The translations under genes were made by a program, and so were the position numbers. A stretch of 64,000 nucleotides of DNA from Elstera cyanobacteriorum (lineage in GTDB: Bacteria > Pseudomonadota > Alphaproteobacteria > Elsterales > Elsteraceae): contig NZ_NOXS01000026.1 in assembly GCF_002251735.1 (NCBI RefSeq), positions 287 to 64,286 on the forward strand, read 5' to 3'. Shown here piece after piece: positions 1-8,651 of this stretch (positions within the stretch are counted from its first letter, which is position 1; each line of letters begins with the position of its first letter). The notes below the pieces were generated by a model. The model ran no database searches. It was not told where the DNA came from and saw nothing but the letters and a program-made list of their open reading frames with translations.

Positions 1-56
1 CGGTAGGACAAACAAGCGCGCTCAAGTAGGCGTAAGCCGATAGCGCAAAAAAATAA

Positions 57-133
<77 letters not shown>

Positions 134-144
134 AAAAAGACCAA

Positions 145-180
145 AATCCCCGCAAATCAAACGATCTGCGGGGATTGTTA
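145..180. terminator. Bidirectional intrinsic terminator after tRNA-fMet
   Basis: A perfect 10-bp stem pairs AATCCCCGCA (145-154) with TGCGGGGATT (167-176) across a 12-nt loop. On the plus strand it is followed by a moderately T-rich run after the tRNA. On the minus strand it is followed by TTGGTCTTTTTT, so it could also end transcripts from the leftward aldehyde dehydrogenase gene. A second inverted repeat (219-226 with 249-256) lies between it and that gene's stop codon. Confidence 0.75.
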
Positions 181-267
181 TCTCTTTATTCTGGGATCGG
201 TGGAACTGCGGGTAGAGGCTGCTGCCGACCGCTCTATTTGGGGGCGGGGGCAGCAGATATCGCAGGA

Positions 268-1755
268 TTAAATCCGCGCCACCACGCTTTTCAGTTTGCA
301 GTAGCTGCGCAAGCCTTCCATGCCCTTTTCGCGCCCGAAGCCCGATTGGCGGTTGCCGCCGAAGGGAACCTCGATCCCGCCCGCGAAATATTCGTTGATA
401 TAGATTTGTCCAGCATCAACCTCCCGTGCGTAGCGATAGGCTTTGCTGAGGTCGCGGGTATAGATCCCCCCGACCAGCGCATAGCGGGTGGCATTGGCGG
501 CGGCGATGGCTTCGTCGAAGTCTGACACGATCTGCACGGTTAGGACGGGGCCGAAGATTTCTTCCTGCACCAGCGGATCATGGCTATCGCGCGCCATCAC
601 CACGGTCGGCTCGAAGAACCAACCGCCGCTATCGCATTGGGCAATGGCACCGCCGGTCAGGAAGTGATTGCCTGCCGCTTTGGCGGCGGCCACATGGGCA
701 TTGATGCGGGCGAGATGTTCGGCGGAATTCACCGGCCCCATGTCGCAATCCGACAGACCGTGACCGAGGCGGATGCCCCGCACGCGGGTGCGCAGGGCAT
801 CGAGGAAATCATCGGCAATGCTGCGATCCAGGATCAGGCGGGAACCGGAGGAGCAAATCTGCCCGGCATTCTCGAAAATCGCTTCCATCAGCCCGTTGAG
901 GGCAGCGTCCTGGTCGGCGTCGGCCAGCACGGTGAAGGGCGATTTACCGCCGAGTTCGAGCAGTAGGCGCGTCACATGATCGGCGGCGCTGCGCATCACC
1001 CACTGCCCCGTGACGACCGAGCCGGTGAAGGTGATGTGATCGACGCCGGGATGGGCGACCAGCGGTGCGCCCGCGTCCGCCCCGGTGCCGGTAACGACGT
1101 TCAGCACGCCCGCCGGCAGCCCGGCGCGGTGGAGAAGGTCGGCGAGCAGCAGGGCGGTCAGGGGCGTCTGCTCCGCCGGTTTCGCGACCACGCTGCAGCC
1201 TGCCGCCAGGGCCGGGGCGATGCCGCGCGCTGCGGTCGAGATCGGGTAATTCCAGGGGATGATTTGGGCCGCGACGCCAATCGGTTCTTCCAGCGAGAAG
1301 CCGATATAATTGCGGTCGAGCGGGAAGCGGTCGCCATGCAGCTTATCGGCGGCCCCGGCGTAATATTCGAACGCCCGGGCAACGCCGCGCACATCGCCCT
1401 CGGCCTCCGCAAGCCGCTTGCCGCTATCGAGCGTTTCGGCCACGGCGAGGCGCGGCGCTTCTTCCCGCACCAAGGCCGCGGCGCGGGCGAGGATGCGGCC
1501 GCGTTCTGCCGGGCTAGCACTCCCCCAGGGGCCTTTCAGCGCCTTGCGCGCGGCAATTACCGCGCGGTCGATATCCTCGGCAGTGCCCGCCGCAAACCGC
1601 GCGAAGGCGACCGCGCGGCCCGGATCGAAGCTCGCAAAACTCTCGCCGCTGGCGCCGGGAACGAAGGCCCCATCAATAAAATGCTGGGTCGGTAGGCCGC
1701 TGAGCGTGCCGGTAGCGACCGCTTCGGCGATCAGTTTATTCCGGTCAATGATCAC
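268..1755 (-). CDS. NAD(P)-dependent aldehyde dehydrogenase
   Basis: This 495-residue protein has full ALDH-superfamily length. It oxidises an aldehyde to a carboxylic acid with NAD(P)+. The oxyanion-hole Asn is in IPWNY (about N169), the general base Glu in LLELGGKSPF (about E267) and the nucleophilic Cys in NAGQICSSGSR (C301). The start overlaps the stop of the upstream enolase-superfamily gene by 4 bp (ATGA), so the two are translationally coupled. With a GMC alcohol oxidoreductase across the regulator, a sequence alcohol to aldehyde to acid to dehydrated acid is plausible, but the substrate cannot be read from the sequence. The betaine aldehyde dehydrogenase and gamma-aminobutyraldehyde dehydrogenase families are alternatives. 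Confidence 0.9.
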   Translation of the reverse strand: MIIDRNKLIAEAVATGTLSGLPTQHFIDGAFVPGASGESFASFDPGRAVAFARFAAGTAEDIDRAVIAARKALKGPWGSASPAERGRILARAAALVREEAPRLAVAETLDSGKRLAEAEGDVRGVARAFEYYAGAADKLHGDRFPLDRNYIGFSLEEPIGVAAQIIPWNYPISTAARGIAPALAAGCSVVAKPAEQTPLTALLLADLLHRAGLPAGVLNVVTGTGADAGAPLVAHPGVDHITFTGSVVTGQWVMRSAADHVTRLLLELGGKSPFTVLADADQDAALNGLMEAIFENAGQICSSGSRLILDRSIADDFLDALRTRVRGIRLGHGLSDCDMGPVNSAEHLARINAHVAAAKAAGNHFLTGGAIAQCDSGGWFFEPTVVMARDSHDPLVQEEIFGPVLTVQIVSDFDEAIAAANATRYALVGGIYTRDLSKAYRYAREVDAGQIYINEYFAGGIEVPFGGNRQSGFGREKGMEGLRSYCKLKSVVARI

Positions 1756-2873
1756 GCTTCCACCTCGCTTACCTGATAGGTCGCGGCGTCAAGCCACGCC
1801 GGGTTGATCTCGATACCCCAGCCCGGGCCTTCTGGGATTTGCACCCTGCCGTCCTTGGCGACCAGCGGATTGCGCAGCAGCCCGGTTTCCCAAGGATAGT
1901 AATCCGGCCCTTCGATGGAGAACTCCACATAGGGCCCGGCATTCTGAATGGCGCCCATAATGTGCAGGGTGAAGGCGGTGACCAGCGATTGATTGGCGGA
2001 ATGGGGGGTGACGGGAATGCCCGCCTTCGCCGCCATGTCGACCACTTTCAGGAAGCGGTTGACGCCGCCGATATAGCAGACGTCCGGCTGCACCACATCG
2101 ACGACGCGGGTTTCGATCATGTAACGCCACAGGGTCAGGTCGCAGTCCTGCTCGCCGCCGGTCACGTCGAGATCGAGCGCTTCGCGCACCTCGCGGGTCC
2201 AATGATGTTCCCAATAGGGGCACGGTTCTTCGAAATGGACAATGCCGTGATCTTGCAGGAAATGGCCGACGTCGATGGCTTTTTTCGGCGAATAGGCGGA
2301 ATTGCCGTCCACCAGCAGCGTGGCGTGATCGCCCAAGGCCTTGCGGACCATCGGGACGATGGCATCGGTACGGCCCGGCCATTCATCTTCGTCATGGCCG
2401 CATTCCTTGCCGACGCGGAATTTGAAGGCGGTATAGCCGAACTCCTGCTGCAAGCGCTTCATCCGGTCGGCCTCGGCCTCCGGGGTGATCTCGCCGCGCT
2501 TCATCGAGGAGGCATAGACCGGGAAGGGCCGGGGGGTGCCGCCCAACAGCTCGCAGACACTTTTGCCTTCGATCTTGCCGCGGAGGTCCCACAGGGCGGT
2601 ATCAAGGCCGGTCAAGGCGCGGAAAAGATAGGAGCAGGGGAATTTATGTTCCCGTTCCGGGATCAGCGTTACCAGCGCGTCGATATCGAGCGCGTCTTGC
2701 CCCAAGGCCCAGCGGGCGACCTGACGGTGAAAGACTTGGGCGGTAATGTCGGAATTGTAATTGGACAATTGCCCCCAGCCCTGGCGCCCATCCTCGGTGG
2801 TGACGCGGACGAAGCCGCAGGCTTGATTGGCGAAGGTTTCGAGCCGTTTGATTTTCATGATGCCGCTGGCCAC
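1752..2873 (-). CDS. Enolase-superfamily (mandelate racemase/acid-sugar dehydratase group) enzyme
   Basis: The 373-residue protein is a mandelate racemase/muconate lactonizing enzyme family member. Catalytic elements are in order: K151-x-R153 on the second barrel strand, metal ligands D189 (in VDGN), E215/E216 (HFEEP) and E241 (GGEQD), then D264 (QPDV) and H291 (TPHSAN) as the His-Asp dyad. The dyad marks the MR subgroup, whose members mostly dehydrate or epimerise acid sugars. The start is GTG. An internal ATG five codons in (MKIKRL) is an alternative, and neither has a strong ribosome binding site. It is the first gene of a leftward pair with the aldehyde dehydrogenase, divergent from the MocR regulator. 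The substrate is unknown. Confidence 0.85.
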   Translation of the reverse strand: MASGIMKIKRLETFANQACGFVRVTTEDGRQGWGQLSNYNSDITAQVFHRQVARWALGQDALDIDALVTLIPEREHKFPCSYLFRALTGLDTALWDLRGKIEGKSVCELLGGTPRPFPVYASSMKRGEITPEAEADRMKRLQQEFGYTAFKFRVGKECGHDEDEWPGRTDAIVPMVRKALGDHATLLVDGNSAYSPKKAIDVGHFLQDHGIVHFEEPCPYWEHHWTREVREALDLDVTGGEQDCDLTLWRYMIETRVVDVVQPDVCYIGGVNRFLKVVDMAAKAGIPVTPHSANQSLVTAFTLHIMGAIQNAGPYVEFSIEGPDYYPWETGLLRNPLVAKDGRVQIPEGPGWGIEINPAWLDAATYQVSEVEA

Positions 2874-2914
2874 CCTGTCTCGGAAATCCGTATGGCATCG
2901 AATTTAAAGTGGAA

Positions 2915-2957
2915 TGGTCTGTTTCTAAGGGCCATTCTGCCGAAAATAACCAGACCA
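2915..2957. promoter_or_regulatory. Candidate MocR operator, copy 1 (divergent promoter)
   Basis: This 43-bp element lies in the 100-bp gap between the enolase-family gene and the MocR gene. It has outer inverted arms TGGTCTG (2915-2921) and CAGACCA (2951-2957), and a core AGGGCCATTCTG (2928-2939). The same element, reverse-complemented, occurs at 4509-4550. A third short inverted repeat, GGACCA-A-TGGTCC (2968-2980), overlaps the regulator's own ATG. Function as an operator is inferred. Confidence 0.65.
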
Positions 2958-2973
2958 ATTTGCGAGGGGACCA

Positions 2974-4458
2974 ATGGTCCGTTGGGCACGCGGGGCTTTA
3001 CTCGAATCGCTAACGATCGACCGGTCGGTGCCGCGCCGTCTGGGGCTGCAAATCAGCAATGGTCTGCGCGATCTGATCGTCGCAGGCTCCCTTAAACCGG
3101 GCGACCGTTTGCCGGCGACGCGGACCTTGGCCAAGGAATTCGGCGTTTCCCGCGCGACCATTGTCGAAAGTTTCGACCGGTTGATTTCCGAAGGCATTTT
3201 GGAAACGCGGGTCGGGGCGGGTACCTATGTCGCCCAAAGCCTGCCCGCCGATCCGCTGCCGAAGACCGCGCCGACGCTCGACCCGCCCCCCGCCCACATT
3301 CGCCCAAAGGAGATGGACGGCGCCGCCAACCGCTTCGGTGAACGGCTGGTGCATGCGCCGCGCCCCTTCACGACGGCGATGCCCGCGCTCGATGCGTTTC
3401 CGATGGCGCAATGGGCGCGGCTGTCGGCGAAACATTGGCGCGGGCGGCGGAACGATATTCTGGGCTATCCCGAAGCCCTCGGCTATCGCCCGCTGCGGCA
3501 GGCCGTGGCGGCACATCTGCGCATCAATCGCGGCATCGTCTGCGATTGGCAGGAAGTGATCATCACGGCGGGGGCGCAACAGGCGTTTCATCTGATCGGC
3601 ACGACCCTGGCCGCGCCGGGGGATCGGGTGTGGTTCGAAGAGCCGGGGGCGATTGGCGCGCGCAATTCGCTGATCCTCGCCGGGCTAGACCCCGTGCCGG
3701 TGCCGGTGGATGCCAGCGGCCTTGATGTGGAGGCCGGGGTCGCGCTGGCGCCGGAATTCCGCCTCGCCTTCGTGACGCCTGCCCATCAGCAGCCCTTGGG
3801 GATGAAGATGAGCCTGGAGCGCCGCCTTGCCCTGCTGCGCGCGGCGGGGGCGGCGGGGGCCTTTGTCATCGAGGATGATTGGGACAGCGAGTTCGCGTTC
3901 TCCGGTCGTCCGGTGCCGCCGCTGCGCAGTCTCGATACCGGCGGGCGGGTGGTCTATGTCGGCTCGTTCTCCAAATCGCTGTTTCCGGCCCTGCGCATCG
4001 GCTTTCTGCTGGCGCCCGACGGGCTGGCCGATCATTTCCGCCTCAGTCTCGATGCGGCGGCGCCCGGGGTGCCGACGGCATTACAGGCGATCTTGGCCGA
4101 TTTTCTCGACGAAGGGCATTTCACCACCCACGTCCGCCGAATGCGCAAGCTCTACGCCGACCGGCATCAGGTGTTGCAGGCGGCAGCCGCCGAGCATTTA
4201 GCCGACTGGCTGGACGTTGTGCCGACCGATATCGGCATGCATACGGTCGGTTGGGTGAAGCCGCCGCTGAATGCCGACCGTTTGGCCCGCGCTGCCGCCG
4301 ACCAAGGCGTAACCTTGACGCCCGTGGCGCGCTTTGCCCTGCGGCCCTATCCCAAGCAGGGTGTGGTGCTGGGCTTCAGCGGCTTTAGCGAGAGCCAATT
4401 GCTCACCGGGGTGCAGGCCTTGCGATGTGTGTTCGATACGCTTGCGCACACGCTATAG
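2974..4458 (+). CDS. MocR/PdxR-family transcriptional regulator (GntR HTH fused to aminotransferase fold)
   Basis: The 494-residue protein has a GntR winged helix at about residues 15-85 (VSRATIVESFDRL recognition helix region) and a fold-type I aminotransferase domain from about residue 120. The PLP lysine is K334 in GSFSKSLFPAL, and IEDDWDSEF carries the PLP-binding Asp. MocR proteins use PLP, often with an amine or amino-acid ligand, to control neighbouring catabolic genes. ATG 2974 has a good GAGGGGA ribosome binding site. The gene sits between the two arms of the cluster, and matching elements lie upstream of both arms, so it probably controls both. The effector is unknown; the amine-type importer suggests a nitrogenous compound, which is inference. 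Confidence 0.92.
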   Translation: MVRWARGALLESLTIDRSVPRRLGLQISNGLRDLIVAGSLKPGDRLPATRTLAKEFGVSRATIVESFDRLISEGILETRVGAGTYVAQSLPADPLPKTAPTLDPPPAHIRPKEMDGAANRFGERLVHAPRPFTTAMPALDAFPMAQWARLSAKHWRGRRNDILGYPEALGYRPLRQAVAAHLRINRGIVCDWQEVIITAGAQQAFHLIGTTLAAPGDRVWFEEPGAIGARNSLILAGLDPVPVPVDASGLDVEAGVALAPEFRLAFVTPAHQQPLGMKMSLERRLALLRAAGAAGAFVIEDDWDSEFAFSGRPVPPLRSLDTGGRVVYVGSFSKSLFPALRIGFLLAPDGLADHFRLSLDAAAPGVPTALQAILADFLDEGHFTTHVRRMRKLYADRHQVLQAAAAEHLADWLDVVPTDIGMHTVGWVKPPLNADRLARAAADQGVTLTPVARFALRPYPKQGVVLGFSGFSESQLLTGVQALRCVFDTLAHTL

Positions 4459-4508
4459 GGATCATTCGGATTTTGCGGTTTTCGTGCTACCTTACTTAAA
4501 GCGAAAAT

Positions 4509-4550
4509 TGGTCTGCCACTTTTGCCAGAATGGCCCTATCTTCCAGACCA
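4509..4550. promoter_or_regulatory. Candidate MocR operator, copy 2 (upstream of importer operon)
   Basis: This 42-bp element is a reverse-complement near-copy of 2915-2957. Its arms are TGGTCTG (4509-4515) and CAGACCA (4544-4550), and its core is CCAGAATGGCCCT (4525-4537). It lies about 75 bp before the binding-protein ATG, in the 166-bp gap after the regulator gene. An AT-rich stretch that could hold a promoter follows at 4560-4590. Confidence 0.65.
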
Positions 4551-4624
4551 ATCGCCCCGTAGCGTTTTTAAAAATAAGAATAGGGTTAGGGTTTCTTCAC
4601 ACGACTTTTCCGGGAGAGGGAAAA

Positions 4625-5692
4625 ATGACGTTACGCCGTTTGCTGTCCAGCGTTTTCGCCGCCTCGGCGCTCGCCTTCGTGGCCATTCCGGCCGAAGCGC
4701 AGACCCTGCGCCTGCTGACCTGGGGCGATTATGCGCCGGAAGCGCTGATCAAGAAGTTCAAGGACGAAACCGGCATCACCGTGCAGGTGACGCTCTCCAA
4801 CAATGAAGACATGATCTCGAAACTGCGGGCCACCGGCGGCGCGGGCTTTGATCTTGCCCAGCCCAGCCAGGACCGCATCACCGGCCCGCAGACCGAGTTT
4901 GGTTTCTATAAGCCGCTCGACCTCACGAAGATTGATACCAGCCAGTTCATCCCCGATCTGCTCGAAGCCTCGAAGAAGAATACGACGCTGGACGGCAAGG
5001 TCTATGGCGTCGCCCACCTGTGGGGTACCGCCGGTCTCGTGGTGAACAAGGCCAAAGCGCCGGACGTGAAGGGCTGGGGCGATCTGTGTACCGATGCCTA
5101 TAAGGGCCGCGTTTCGATGCGCCTGAAGCGGATCGCTCTGCTTGGCATGGCTTATGCGAATGGCGACGATCCCTTTGCGGCCTATTCGGATAAGGCCAAA
5201 TACGGCGCGATTATTGAAAAGGCTGGGGCCAAGCTGGCCGCCTGTAAGCCGAATGTGAAGGCCTATTGGACCGGTTCAGACGCGCTGAACAATATGCTGC
5301 GCTCCGGCGAAGTGGTGGCGGCGGAAGGTTGGGATTCCTCGGCCTTCAAGCTCAATGGCGAAAACCCGGATATCGTCTTCGTCGCCCCGACGACCGGCGC
5401 CCTGGGCTGGATCGATACTTTTGCGCTGCCCGCCAAGGGCCAGGCCGACGATGCCGCCTATAAGTGGATCAACTTCGTCATGCGCCCGGATAATGCGGCG
5501 GCCATCGTCGATGCATCCGGTAGCTTCTCTGCCTCGAAAGGGTCGGACGAAAAAGTGTCGGAAAAAATGAAGAAGCCGTTCCAAGCCTTCTTCCCGCCCG
5601 CCGTTATCGCCAATATCAAATGGTTCCCGGCGATCCCGGCTGGTCTTGAAGAAATGGAAGGCAAGATCCTCGATAAGATCGCGGCGCAGTAA
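4625..5692 (+). CDS. PotD/PotF-type ABC importer periplasmic binding protein
   Basis: The protein is 355 residues long and begins with a clear Sec signal peptide (Ala-rich core ending AIPAEAQ, about residue 24). The mature part belongs to the spermidine/putrescine-type solute-binding family (LRLLTWGDYAPEALIKKF at the N terminus). It captures the substrate for the PotABC-like channel encoded directly downstream. ATG 4625 is chosen because GGGAGAGGG lies just upstream and the signal peptide starts there; the frame stays open further upstream into the regulator gene, but that part is not protein-like. The family also binds compounds other than polyamines, so the ligand is open. Confidence 0.88.
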   Translation: MTLRRLLSSVFAASALAFVAIPAEAQTLRLLTWGDYAPEALIKKFKDETGITVQVTLSNNEDMISKLRATGGAGFDLAQPSQDRITGPQTEFGFYKPLDLTKIDTSQFIPDLLEASKKNTTLDGKVYGVAHLWGTAGLVVNKAKAPDVKGWGDLCTDAYKGRVSMRLKRIALLGMAYANGDDPFAAYSDKAKYGAIIEKAGAKLAACKPNVKAYWTGSDALNNMLRSGEVVAAEGWDSSAFKLNGENPDIVFVAPTTGALGWIDTFALPAKGQADDAAYKWINFVMRPDNAAAIVDASGSFSASKGSDEKVSEKMKKPFQAFFPPAVIANIKWFPAIPAGLEEMEGKILDKIAAQ

Positions 5693-5707
5693 GCCCCGAT
5701 AACGGCC

Positions 5708-5736
5708 CCGCCGGATCGGTTGCCCCGGTCCGGCGG
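5708..5736 (+). other. Hairpin between binding-protein and ATPase genes
   Basis: CCGCCGGA (5708-5715) pairs with TCCGGCGG (5729-5736) just after the binding-protein stop. No T-run follows, so it is more likely an mRNA-stabilising stem than a terminator. Confidence 0.5.
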
Positions 5737-5785
5737 TTGCTGGCGAGGAGATAGGCCCAACGGGCCGCTGTTTCAGGATAGTCTG

Positions 5786-6886
5786 ATGGCCTATGATCTC
5801 GAGTGCGTCGCGCTCGCGAAATCCTTTGCGGGTTTCACGGCGGTTGATCGCATTTCTTTGGAAGTGCCCCAGGGCACGTTTTTCTCGATCCTCGGCCCGT
5901 CGGGCTGCGGCAAGACCACGCTGATGCGCATGATCGCAGGGTTCGAGCCGCCAACCTCGGGCGATATTCGCATCAATGGCGCGTCGATTTTGGCGACGCC
6001 GCCGAACATGCGGCCCGTCAATATGGTCTTCCAGCATTTGGCGCTGTTCCCGATGATGAGCGTTGCCGAAAATATCGGCTACGGTCTGCGCTGCCGGGGT
6101 GTGGCACGCGAAGATATCGCCAAGCGGGTGGACGAGGTTTTAACGCGCATCGGCCTGCCCAATGCTGGGCCGAAGCGGATCAGCCAGCTTTCGGGCGGGC
6201 AGAAGCAGCGCGTGGCGATTGCCCGCTGCATGGTGCTCGACCCGGCGGTGCTGCTGCTCGACGAGCCGTTGGGCGCGCTTGATTTGAAACTGCGCGAGCA
6301 TATGAAGATCGAACTCAAGCAGTTACAGCATCAGTTCGGCACCACCTTCGTTTATATCACCCACGATCAGTCGGAAGCCTTGGTCATGTCCGACCGCATG
6401 GCGGTGATGAACGCCGGGCGCTTCGAACAGGTCGGCACCCCGCAGGAGCTATATTTTAAGCCGCAAACCGCTTTTGTTGCCGGGTTCGTCGGCGATAGCC
6501 AGCGCTGGCGCGGCACAGTGACGGCGCGGGTGGCGGACAGCGTAACCGTGCGCACCGAGGGCGGTTTGACGCTGACCGGCGTTGCCGCCGGGATATCCGA
6601 GGTCACGAACGGCGCCAGCGTCGATATCTTCGTCCGGCCCGAATCCATCGATCTGATGCGGGGCGAGGCGGCATCGAGCGCGGCGAACCGGCTAAGCGGG
6701 ACGATCGAAACGCTGTTCTTCAACGGTGCCAATAGCCGCGCGATGGTGAAGCTGGCGGGGGGCGATCTGATCGCCGTGGCCCTATCGGCGACGGCGGGGT
6801 TTGGCGATCTAACGGTTGGCCTACCGGTCACCCTGGCTTTTGGGGCCGAGCATTTGCTGGTCTTCCCAGCCCAGGGGGCCGCATGA
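5786..6886 (+). CDS. PotA-type ABC importer ATP-binding protein
   Basis: This 366-residue ATPase powers the PotABC-like importer. Walker A GPSGCGKTT is at about 37-45, the signature LSGGQKQR at 135-142, Walker B LLLDEP at 156-161 and the switch His at about 193 (ITHDQSE). The C-terminal ~110 residues form a TOBE/OB regulatory domain, as in PotA and MalK. Start ATG 5786 gives the conserved N terminus (MAYDLECV); upstream residues in frame look non-coding. The stop overlaps the next permease start by 4 bp. Confidence 0.92.
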   Translation: MAYDLECVALAKSFAGFTAVDRISLEVPQGTFFSILGPSGCGKTTLMRMIAGFEPPTSGDIRINGASILATPPNMRPVNMVFQHLALFPMMSVAENIGYGLRCRGVAREDIAKRVDEVLTRIGLPNAGPKRISQLSGGQKQRVAIARCMVLDPAVLLLDEPLGALDLKLREHMKIELKQLQHQFGTTFVYITHDQSEALVMSDRMAVMNAGRFEQVGTPQELYFKPQTAFVAGFVGDSQRWRGTVTARVADSVTVRTEGGLTLTGVAAGISEVTNGASVDIFVRPESIDLMRGEAASSAANRLSGTIETLFFNGANSRAMVKLAGGDLIAVALSATAGFGDLTVGLPVTLAFGAEHLLVFPAQGAA

Positions 6887-7764
6887 AAGCCGCATCCGTT
6901 GGGGGCAGCACCGCCCGCCTAGGGCTGCTGCTGGTCTTCGCGCCTTTCTTTTTGTGGATCGCGCTGCTGGTGATTATCCCGCATATCGATCTTCTCATTC
7001 TGTCGCTGCGGGAAAAAGTGGCGCCGCGCGTCTATCAAGCCGGGTTCGGAAATTACATGCAGTTCTTTGGCGAGCGCGTGTATGTGATGGCGCTGCTGCG
7101 CACCTTCCTGATGTCGGTGACGGCGACGGCGATTACCTTGGCGGTGGCCTTTCCCATCGCCTATTACATCGCCAAGATCGCGCGCGGCAAAACCCGCAAT
7201 ATCCTCTTCCTCGCCTGCCTGCTGCCCTTTTGGGTGTCGGAGCTGGTGCGTGTATTCGGCTGGATGATTTTGCTGCGCGAAACCGGGGTGCTGTCCAGTC
7301 TTCTCGTGTCGATGGGCGTGCTGACCCAGCCGGTCGAGTTTCTCTATAACGATGTGATCGTGATGGTGGGGCTGGTGTATACCTCTATCCTCTTCATGGT
7401 CGTACCGCTGATTTCCTCCCTCGATAGTCTCGACGATAGTATGATCGAGGCGGGCTATGATTTGGGCGGCAATAGCCTAACCATCCTGCGCGAAATCGTC
7501 GTGCCGCACGCCATGCCGGGCATTGTGGCGGGCTGCATCGTCGTTTTTATGCTCAGTCTTGGGAATTACCTCACTCCGGCGCTGCTGGGCGGCAAATCCG
7601 GGCAATGGTTCACCTCGCAGATCTATACGCAGTTCATCACCCGCTTTAACTGGGAAGTCGGGTCGGCCTTCGGCTTTGTACTGCTGCTCACCTCCAGCCT
7701 CGTCGTCTGGCTGGGGCTGCGGCTGACCGGACAAACCCTGTCATCGACCTTGGGGAGGGGCTAG
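6883..7764 (+). CDS. PotB-type ABC importer permease
   Basis: A 293-residue inner-membrane protein with six predicted hydrophobic segments. The cytoplasmic EAA loop (IEAGYDLGG…REIVVPHAMPGI, about residues 188-212) docks the ATPase. It belongs to the spermidine/putrescine PotB family and pairs with the PotC-like permease two bases downstream. It overlaps the ATPase stop (ATGA), which indicates translational coupling. Nothing unusual is seen in length or motifs. Confidence 0.9.
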   Translation: MKAASVGGSTARLGLLLVFAPFFLWIALLVIIPHIDLLILSLREKVAPRVYQAGFGNYMQFFGERVYVMALLRTFLMSVTATAITLAVAFPIAYYIAKIARGKTRNILFLACLLPFWVSELVRVFGWMILLRETGVLSSLLVSMGVLTQPVEFLYNDVIVMVGLVYTSILFMVVPLISSLDSLDDSMIEAGYDLGGNSLTILREIVVPHAMPGIVAGCIVVFMLSLGNYLTPALLGGKSGQWFTSQIYTQFITRFNWEVGSAFGFVLLLTSSLVVWLGLRLTGQTLSSTLGRG

Positions 7765-7766
7765 AC

Positions 7767-8630
7767 ATGCTGCGCACGCTGCCACGGTCCAACGGGTCGC
7801 GCTTTCTTTATGCCGCCTATGTGGGGCTGTTCCTAATCTTCCTCATTCTGCCGCTCACGGTGGTGGCGGTCTTTGCCTTCAACGATTCGCAGTTCCCGGC
7901 CATGCCGTGGAAGGGCGGGACGCTTGGGTGGTTTTTCGGATCGAAAGACCCGCAAATCGGCCTGTTCTTTGACCGATCTTTGATGAACGGTATTCTTCAG
8001 TCGCTGATCGTCGCTTTGGCGGCAACGGTTCTGTCGATTACGGTCGGCACGACCACGGCCTTCATGTTCGAACGGCATGAGTTTCCGGGTAAAAGCCTCT
8101 GTTACATGCTGATGCTCTCTCCCTTGGTCATTCCGGGTGTGATCCTGGGGATTTCGATCCTCGCCGCCTCCAGCCGTCTCGCCAATGGCGTCAATGACGT
8201 GCTGAATTACGAGATTGATTTCCTGCGGCCGGGGCGTTTCCTGATCGTGCTGGGGCAATTCTCTTTCCTCGCCACGGTGGCGACGCTGGTAATTTCCGCC
8301 CGCCTGCGCAAGTTCGACCGCAGCTTGGAAGAAGCGGCCCTTAACCTCGGCGCCACGCCGACGCGGGTGCTGTGGACGATCACGCTGCCCTATCTGCGCC
8401 CGGCGATGATCGGCGCGGGGATCGTGACCTTCCTGATGTCGTTCGAAAACTTCAACACCACCCTGATGCTCGTCGGCTCCGACGCGCCGCTAACGATTGC
8501 CATGTTCGACCGCATGAAGCAGGGGGCGACGCCGGTACTGAACGCCGTCTCGCTGTTCCTCATGCTCGGGTCGGGCCTGCTTGGGGTGATTAGCGTTCTG
8601 GTTCAGCGCGACCGCAGCGGGGCGCGCTGA
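7767..8630 (+). CDS. PotC-type ABC importer permease
   Basis: A 287-residue membrane protein, the second half of the heterodimeric channel. Its EAA motif reads LEEAALNLGATP…TITLPYLRPAM. It has about six hydrophobic segments and a typical PotC layout, with a strongly hydrophobic first helix around residues 12-35. It starts 2 bp after the PotB-like stop and is followed 21 bp later by the GMC oxidoreductase gene, so importer and enzyme form one transcription unit. Confidence 0.9.
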   Translation: MLRTLPRSNGSRFLYAAYVGLFLIFLILPLTVVAVFAFNDSQFPAMPWKGGTLGWFFGSKDPQIGLFFDRSLMNGILQSLIVALAATVLSITVGTTTAFMFERHEFPGKSLCYMLMLSPLVIPGVILGISILAASSRLANGVNDVLNYEIDFLRPGRFLIVLGQFSFLATVATLVISARLRKFDRSLEEAALNLGATPTRVLWTITLPYLRPAMIGAGIVTFLMSFENFNTTLMLVGSDAPLTIAMFDRMKQGATPVLNAVSLFLMLGSGLLGVISVLVQRDRSGAR

Positions 8631-8651
8631 ACCCCTAACAAGGGTCTTTCC

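Noticed and set aside
4625-8630. Polyamine (spermidine/putrescine) uptake operon
   Set aside because: The transporter family fits, but it is linked to a GMC oxidoreductase, an aldehyde dehydrogenase and an enolase-superfamily enzyme under MocR control. I name the family only, not the ligand.
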